Source: Thermoplasmata archaeon (GTDB lineage Archaea > Thermoplasmatota > Thermoplasmata > Lutacidiplasmatales > UBA184). From it: a stretch of 17,040 nucleotides of DNA. Numbering within the stretch: the first letter of the stretch is position 1; each line of letters opens with the position of its first letter. Under the pieces are notes generated by a model. The model had not been told where the DNA came from. It did not search any database and saw only the letters and a list, made by a program, of their open reading frames with translations. The translations under genes were made by a program, and so were the position numbers. Positions 14,263-17,040 of this stretch are shown here, piece after piece. The DNA lies in assembly GCA_021792485.1 (NCBI GenBank), contig JAJYUO010000008.1, forward strand, positions 1-17,040, given 5' to 3'.

Positions 14263-15197
14263 GCCGCCTCGGCGCTCGTGGGTTCGGTGACCGGCCGGAC
14301 CCGATCGAGGTAGTCGCATGCTCGGCAACGGGTTCCGGCGGAAGGGGCACCGCAGGAGAGGCAACGACCCGGCGCGCCGGGATGGCCGACCAGGCCCGCA
14401 TCGACGAGCTCCCGGTGCGTTCTGCGGAGCGCGTGACGCGTTCCGGGCACCTCCTCTTCGAGCCGCCAGACGACCTCGCGGTACACGTTTCGGGCCGCCC
14501 GGGCGGCGTACGGGCACTCCCCGTGATCGAACGGGAGTCCGCTCAGCCGCGCGTAGAGATAGACTTCCCGCTCGGGGACGTCGGCGAGGGGGGCGATCCG
14601 GGGGACGAGGCCGGGCTGGCGCGTGCGGTGCGGCGCCATCCGCGAGAGGCGACCGAGGTCGCCCCGGGCGAGGTTCATCAGGATCGTCTGGGCGAGGTCG
14701 TCGAGGTTGAATCCGAGCACGAGCGCCCGCGCGTCGACCCGCCGGGCGAGGTCATTGAGGAGGCGACGGCGCCAGACGCCGCAGAACGAGCACGGGATGG
14801 TGGCCGGCAACGCGGCCGCGGCTCGGTCGGTCGTCGTTCCGAGTTCGTCCTCGGCCCGCACGATGCGATGCTCGATCCCGAGTTGGGCCGTGAGCCGCTC
14901 GGCCGCTCGGAGCGTGGGGCTCCGGTACCCGGCGATCCCCTCGTCCACGCTGATCGCGACGAGCGCGACGTTCGGTCGTCGCCCGAAGTAGCGCTGGGTT
15001 TCTACGAGCGCGACCGAGGAGTCCTTCCCTCCGGAGAGGGCGATCGCGATCGTCCCGCCGGGGAACCGAGGGATCTGGCGGTGGAACTCCCGCCGCACCC
15101 GCTCGCCGACCGACCTTCGGAAGTGCTTCTCGCACAGGCGAGCGCCCGCGTAGGGCTGGTCGACCACGGCCGTATCGGGACAGAGCGTGCACTCCAC
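14259..15197 (-). CDS. ncsA: tRNA 2-thiolation enzyme, NcsA/TtuA family
   Basis: This enzyme adenylates a tRNA uridine C2 and replaces oxygen with sulfur supplied by a ubiquitin-like carrier. The family covers Ncs6 and NcsA (U34) and TtuA (U54 or U55). From GTG 15197 it has 312 residues. The N-terminal zinc site is CTLC at 3-6 with CEKH at 22-25. The PP-loop SGGKDSS is at 55-61. The expected Fe-S ligands are CSFC at 136-139 and C228. A C-terminal zinc ribbon has pairs C279/C282 and C291/C294. The usual GHNLDDEAQ segment reads GFNLDDLAQ. GTG 15197 is chosen because a TATA box lies 26 bases upstream, fitting a leaderless transcript, and the extension to 15281 crosses that box. It heads an operon with the dehydrogenase and PrsW genes. 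U34 versus U54 specificity is undecided. Confidence 0.92.
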   Translation of the reverse strand: MECTLCPDTAVVDQPYAGARLCEKHFRRSVGERVRREFHRQIPRFPGGTIAIALSGGKDSSVALVETQRYFGRRPNVALVAISVDEGIAGYRSPTLRAAERLTAQLGIEHRIVRAEDELGTTTDRAAAALPATIPCSFCGVWRRRLLNDLARRVDARALVLGFNLDDLAQTILMNLARGDLGRLSRMAPHRTRQPGLVPRIAPLADVPEREVYLYARLSGLPFDHGECPYAARAARNVYREVVWRLEEEVPGTRHALRRTHRELVDAGLVGHPGAPGRCLSCGAPSAGTRCRACDYLDRVRPVTEPTSAEAA

Positions 15198-15218
15198 GTT
15201 GCCGCGGAGTCGACGCCG

Positions 15219-15226
15219 ATATTTAT
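15219..15226 (-). promoter_or_regulatory. TATA box of the ncsA operon
   Basis: The minus strand reads ATAAATAT, an isolated AT-rich box in GC-rich DNA. Its centre is about 26 bases upstream of GTG 15197, so the start of transcription should coincide with the start codon and the mRNA would be leaderless. The plus strand reads ATATTTAT, so the same box might also serve the divergent membrane protein gene with a leader near 30 bases. A weak CCTTA at 15246-15250 is the alternative for that gene. Confidence 0.7.
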
Positions 15227-15279
15227 GCCGCCGCGCCGCCGCCACCCTTACGTGGGGGGGCCGGCCTGCGCCCGCACCC

Positions 15280-16302
15280 ATGAGGTGGACCGAACGCTAC
15301 CTCCCGGAGATCGTGCTCGGTGCCACCCTCGGCGGCGCGGCCGGGGTGAACGCGGTCATCTACGCCTTCCGGGGGATCTCCCCGTATTCGACGATCGCCT
15401 GGGACATCGCGACCGTGCTGGCGATCTCGACGTACTTCACCGTGCGGCGCTCGCACCGGGACCCCGGGGGCTTCCTTCGAGAGCTGGTCATGGTCGGTGT
15501 CGTCGTGGCCACCGTCAGCATCTTCACGGGGATCGGGAACGGCGCGACCGACGAAGGGTACACGACCCCGATCTACGGGAACATGATGGTCTCGCTCGTC
15601 AACCCCTATTGGCACCTGCTGACCGTTCCATACACCGTCCACTACGGCCCCTTCTTCAGCTACTCCGTCGTATCGAGGAGCTACGACACCTACCTGCCCC
15701 TGATCTCGTTCCTCCAGATCCCGGGCACGGGGATCATCGGGTACGAGCTTCTGTGCGTCGCCGCTTGGCTCGGGATGCTGTATCTGGTCCGCAAGGACGA
15801 ATTCGCCTCGCTCACGCTCGCGAGCCCGGTCATCGCGCTCCTCGCCTCGAACGGGTTCAACGACCTTCCGGTGCTGTTCCTGATGACCCTTGGCCTGCGC
15901 GGATGGACCGGCCCGAAGGCGAAGGTCGTCGAATACCTCACCTACGGGATGAAGCAGTTCGCGAATGCCTTCTGGTTCGTCTTCTACCTCGTCCAGCGTC
16001 GGTGGACCGCCGCCGCCCTCGTGATCGCCATCACCGTCGTATGGGTTCTTCCGTTCCTCCTGTGGCCGGGGCAAGGGAGCGGGATCTACTGCCAAGCCCT
16101 CACCCTCGGATGGGGTCCGGGCTGCGCCGGCGTGACCAGCGGAGTACGGGGGATTGCCGATCTGTGGGACCATTGGAACTACTACGTGTGGCCCGTGTGG
16201 ATCTACGCGCTCTTCCGTTCCCGCATCGACCGGTGGTGGGGAGCCGCGCGCCGTCGTCTGGTGAGCCCGCGCGGGTCCAGAGGGCGGGTTCCGGACGCAT
16301 GA
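15280..16302 (+). CDS. Polytopic membrane protein of unknown function, possibly GT-C glycosyltransferase-related
   Basis: The 340-residue product starts at ATG 15280, with hydrophobic sequence from residue 9, and ends in a short Arg-rich tail, typical of a cytoplasmic C-terminus. About eight hydrophobic segments are visible. Between them lies a loop with TDEGYTTPIYGNMM and a Tyr-rich stretch. The pattern of a charged loop GPKAKVVEY, then a hydrophobic helix, then VQRRWTAAALVIAITVVWVL recalls the late helices of GT87/DUF2029-type or GT39-type glycosyltransferases. No acidic catalytic loop near the N-terminus was recognised, so this is only a resemblance. It diverges from ncsA across an 82-base gap, and the frame extending to 15187 would cross the ncsA promoter. 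No Shine-Dalgarno site is visible. Confidence 0.82.
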   Translation: MRWTERYLPEIVLGATLGGAAGVNAVIYAFRGISPYSTIAWDIATVLAISTYFTVRRSHRDPGGFLRELVMVGVVVATVSIFTGIGNGATDEGYTTPIYGNMMVSLVNPYWHLLTVPYTVHYGPFFSYSVVSRSYDTYLPLISFLQIPGTGIIGYELLCVAAWLGMLYLVRKDEFASLTLASPVIALLASNGFNDLPVLFLMTLGLRGWTGPKAKVVEYLTYGMKQFANAFWFVFYLVQRRWTAAALVIAITVVWVLPFLLWPGQGSGIYCQALTLGWGPGCAGVTSGVRGIADLWDHWNYYVWPVWIYALFRSRIDRWWGAARRRLVSPRGSRGRVPDA

Positions 16303-16335
16303 GCGTGCGGTCCCGCTTCCTCTGCGCGCATACGG

Positions 16336-16341
16336 TTATTA
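16336..16341 (+). promoter_or_regulatory. Candidate TATA box of the recombinase gene
   Basis: The plus strand reads TTATTA within the 66-base gap after the membrane protein gene. Its centre is about 30 bases before ATG 16369, so the leader would be only about 4 bases. No Shine-Dalgarno site precedes the ATG, fitting near-leaderless initiation. Confidence 0.5.
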
Positions 16342-16368
16342 GGCCAAAGTCGGCCGGAACCGATTGCG

Positions 16369-17040
16369 ATGGCGACGGCGACGTTTCGGGTCCGCTCGGA
16401 GCCCGCGGTTCGACGTTCCTCCCGAACGAGACCCGCGGAGGCGGCATCGCTCCCGCCGACCGACGAGGACCGGTTCGATCCGGAGGAGACCGTACGTCGG
16501 TTCGAGCGCTATCTGCGCAGCCAGGAGCGCAGTCCCTGCACGGTCAAGCAGTACACGCACATCGCCCGGATGTTCTTCGCGTTCGTGCGCAAGCCGATCG
16601 AGGAGGTGAGCACCCGGGACTTGGACGCCTTCCGAGAGCACCTCGCGATCCAGCGGCGCTACTCGAAGAACTCGCTCTATACGACGATCCGCGGCCTCAC
16701 CTGCCTGTTTCGGAGCTTCGGGCTCGGGATCGCGGACCAGCTGAAGCCCCCGCGTCGGCCGGAACGCCTTCCTCACTACCTCAACGAGGAGGAGATGCAC
16801 CGCCTGTTCGATGCGGTCGCTCCGTCCCCCCGGGACAACGCGATGATCCACGTGCTGGGATACGGCGGTCTTCGCGTCGGTGAGCTATGCCATGCGACGC
16901 TGGACGACCTCGACCTCGACCGGAACGTGCTGCATGTCCGTTCCGGTAAGGGCGACAAGGACCGCGAGGTCATCCTGGACGAGCGGGCCCGGTCCGCGAT
17001 CGATCGGTACCTCGCCGACCGAGCGACGGTGGGGGAAGCG
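16369..17040 (+). CDS. xerA: Tyrosine recombinase, XerA/XerC-D family (runs off right edge)
   Basis: This is a site-specific recombinase; archaeal XerA resolves chromosome dimers, and related proteins integrate mobile elements. The window holds 224 codons. A polar, Arg-rich leader (1-37) precedes the SAM-like core-binding domain at about 38-125, which contains FERYLRSQERSPCTVKQY. The catalytic domain then begins with LPHYLNEEEMHRLFDAV. Catalytic Arg169 is in GYGGLRVGEL, and the beta-hairpin Lys is in SGKGDKDREVIL at 192-203. The HxxR box and the nucleophilic Tyr lie beyond the edge, so activity cannot be judged. Close similarity to XerA and the absence of other mobile genes favour a housekeeping role, but an integrase of an element to the right cannot be excluded. 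Confidence 0.92.
   Translation, partial: MATATFRVRSEPAVRRSSRTRPAEAASLPPTDEDRFDPEETVRRFERYLRSQERSPCTVKQYTHIARMFFAFVRKPIEEVSTRDLDAFREHLAIQRRYSKNSLYTTIRGLTCLFRSFGLGIADQLKPPRRPERLPHYLNEEEMHRLFDAVAPSPRDNAMIHVLGYGGLRVGELCHATLDDLDLDRNVLHVRSGKGDKDREVILDERARSAIDRYLADRATVGEA

Noticed and set aside
14382..16883. 833-codon plus-strand open frame
   Set aside because: It runs antisense to ncsA, then out of frame through the membrane protein and recombinase genes. It is Arg/Gly/Pro-rich with no domain, while the three overlapped genes are well supported.
9292..17040. Integrated mobile element spanning the ATPase and the recombinase
   Set aside because: The genes between are core-type metabolic and tRNA modification genes. 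No tRNA target, direct repeats, relaxase or replication gene was found, and base composition does not change visibly.
1..17040. CRISPR arrays, tRNA or rRNA genes, insertion sequences
   Set aside because: No regularly spaced repeats, cloverleaf-like segments, rRNA segments or transposase motifs were recognised on either strand. This was by eye; a covariance-model scan would be decisive for small RNAs.

Overview
The window reads as GC-rich archaeal chromosome. The evidence is gene content: a group II chaperonin (thermosome), the RNA polymerase subunit Rpo4/RpoF, ribosomal protein L21e, archaeal Pus10, Dim1/KsgA and an NcsA/TtuA-type tRNA thiolase. AT-rich TATA-like boxes also sit about 25 to 40 bases ahead of several starts, and some genes appear leaderless. 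G+C looks well above 60 % by eye. Gene content and order fit Euryarchaeota, perhaps a GC-rich Thermoplasmata lineage, but the lineage is inference.

Layout, left to right. 1-773 (-): start of a class II lysyl-tRNA synthetase gene whose C-terminal part lies outside the window. 856-1260 (-): small protein of unknown function. 1353-2534 (+): amidase-signature enzyme very like AMI1. 2557-4176 (-): thermosome with a strong TATA box. 4348-5571 (-): ThiF/MoeB-type E1 enzyme fused to a rhodanese domain. 5572-5902: no convincing gene. 5903-9214 (-): tight information-processing operon transcribed pus10, L21e, rpoF, DUF655, ksgA. 9310-9747 (+): small archaeal protein diverging from pus10. 9832-12609 (+): 925-residue conjugation-type (VirD4/TraG/VirB4-like) ATPase with a winged helix and a PD-(D/E)XK-like C-terminal domain. 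12527-15197 (-): operon transcribed ncsA/ttuA, 3-hydroxyacyl-CoA dehydrogenase, PrsW-like membrane protease, with both internal junctions formed by GTGA start/stop overlaps. 15280-16302 (+): polytopic membrane protein. 16369 to the right edge (+): tyrosine recombinase of XerA type, cut before its HxxR and Tyr residues.

Two functional themes emerge. First, translation and RNA: LysRS, Pus10 (tRNA U54/U55 pseudouridine), L21e, RpoF, Dim1 rRNA dimethylation and NcsA tRNA 2-thiolation. The MoeB-rhodanese protein is the kind of E1/sulfurtransferase that charges the SAMP/Urm1-like sulfur carrier used by NcsA, so the two may act in one pathway although they are about 9 kb apart. Second, DNA handling: the fused ATPase-nuclease-like protein and the Xer recombinase. 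No conjugation partners, repeats or att-like sites were seen that would make this an integrated element.

The best candidate for something undescribed is the ATPase at 9832-12609 with its small upstream neighbour. No CRISPR array, tRNA, rRNA or insertion sequence was recognised.
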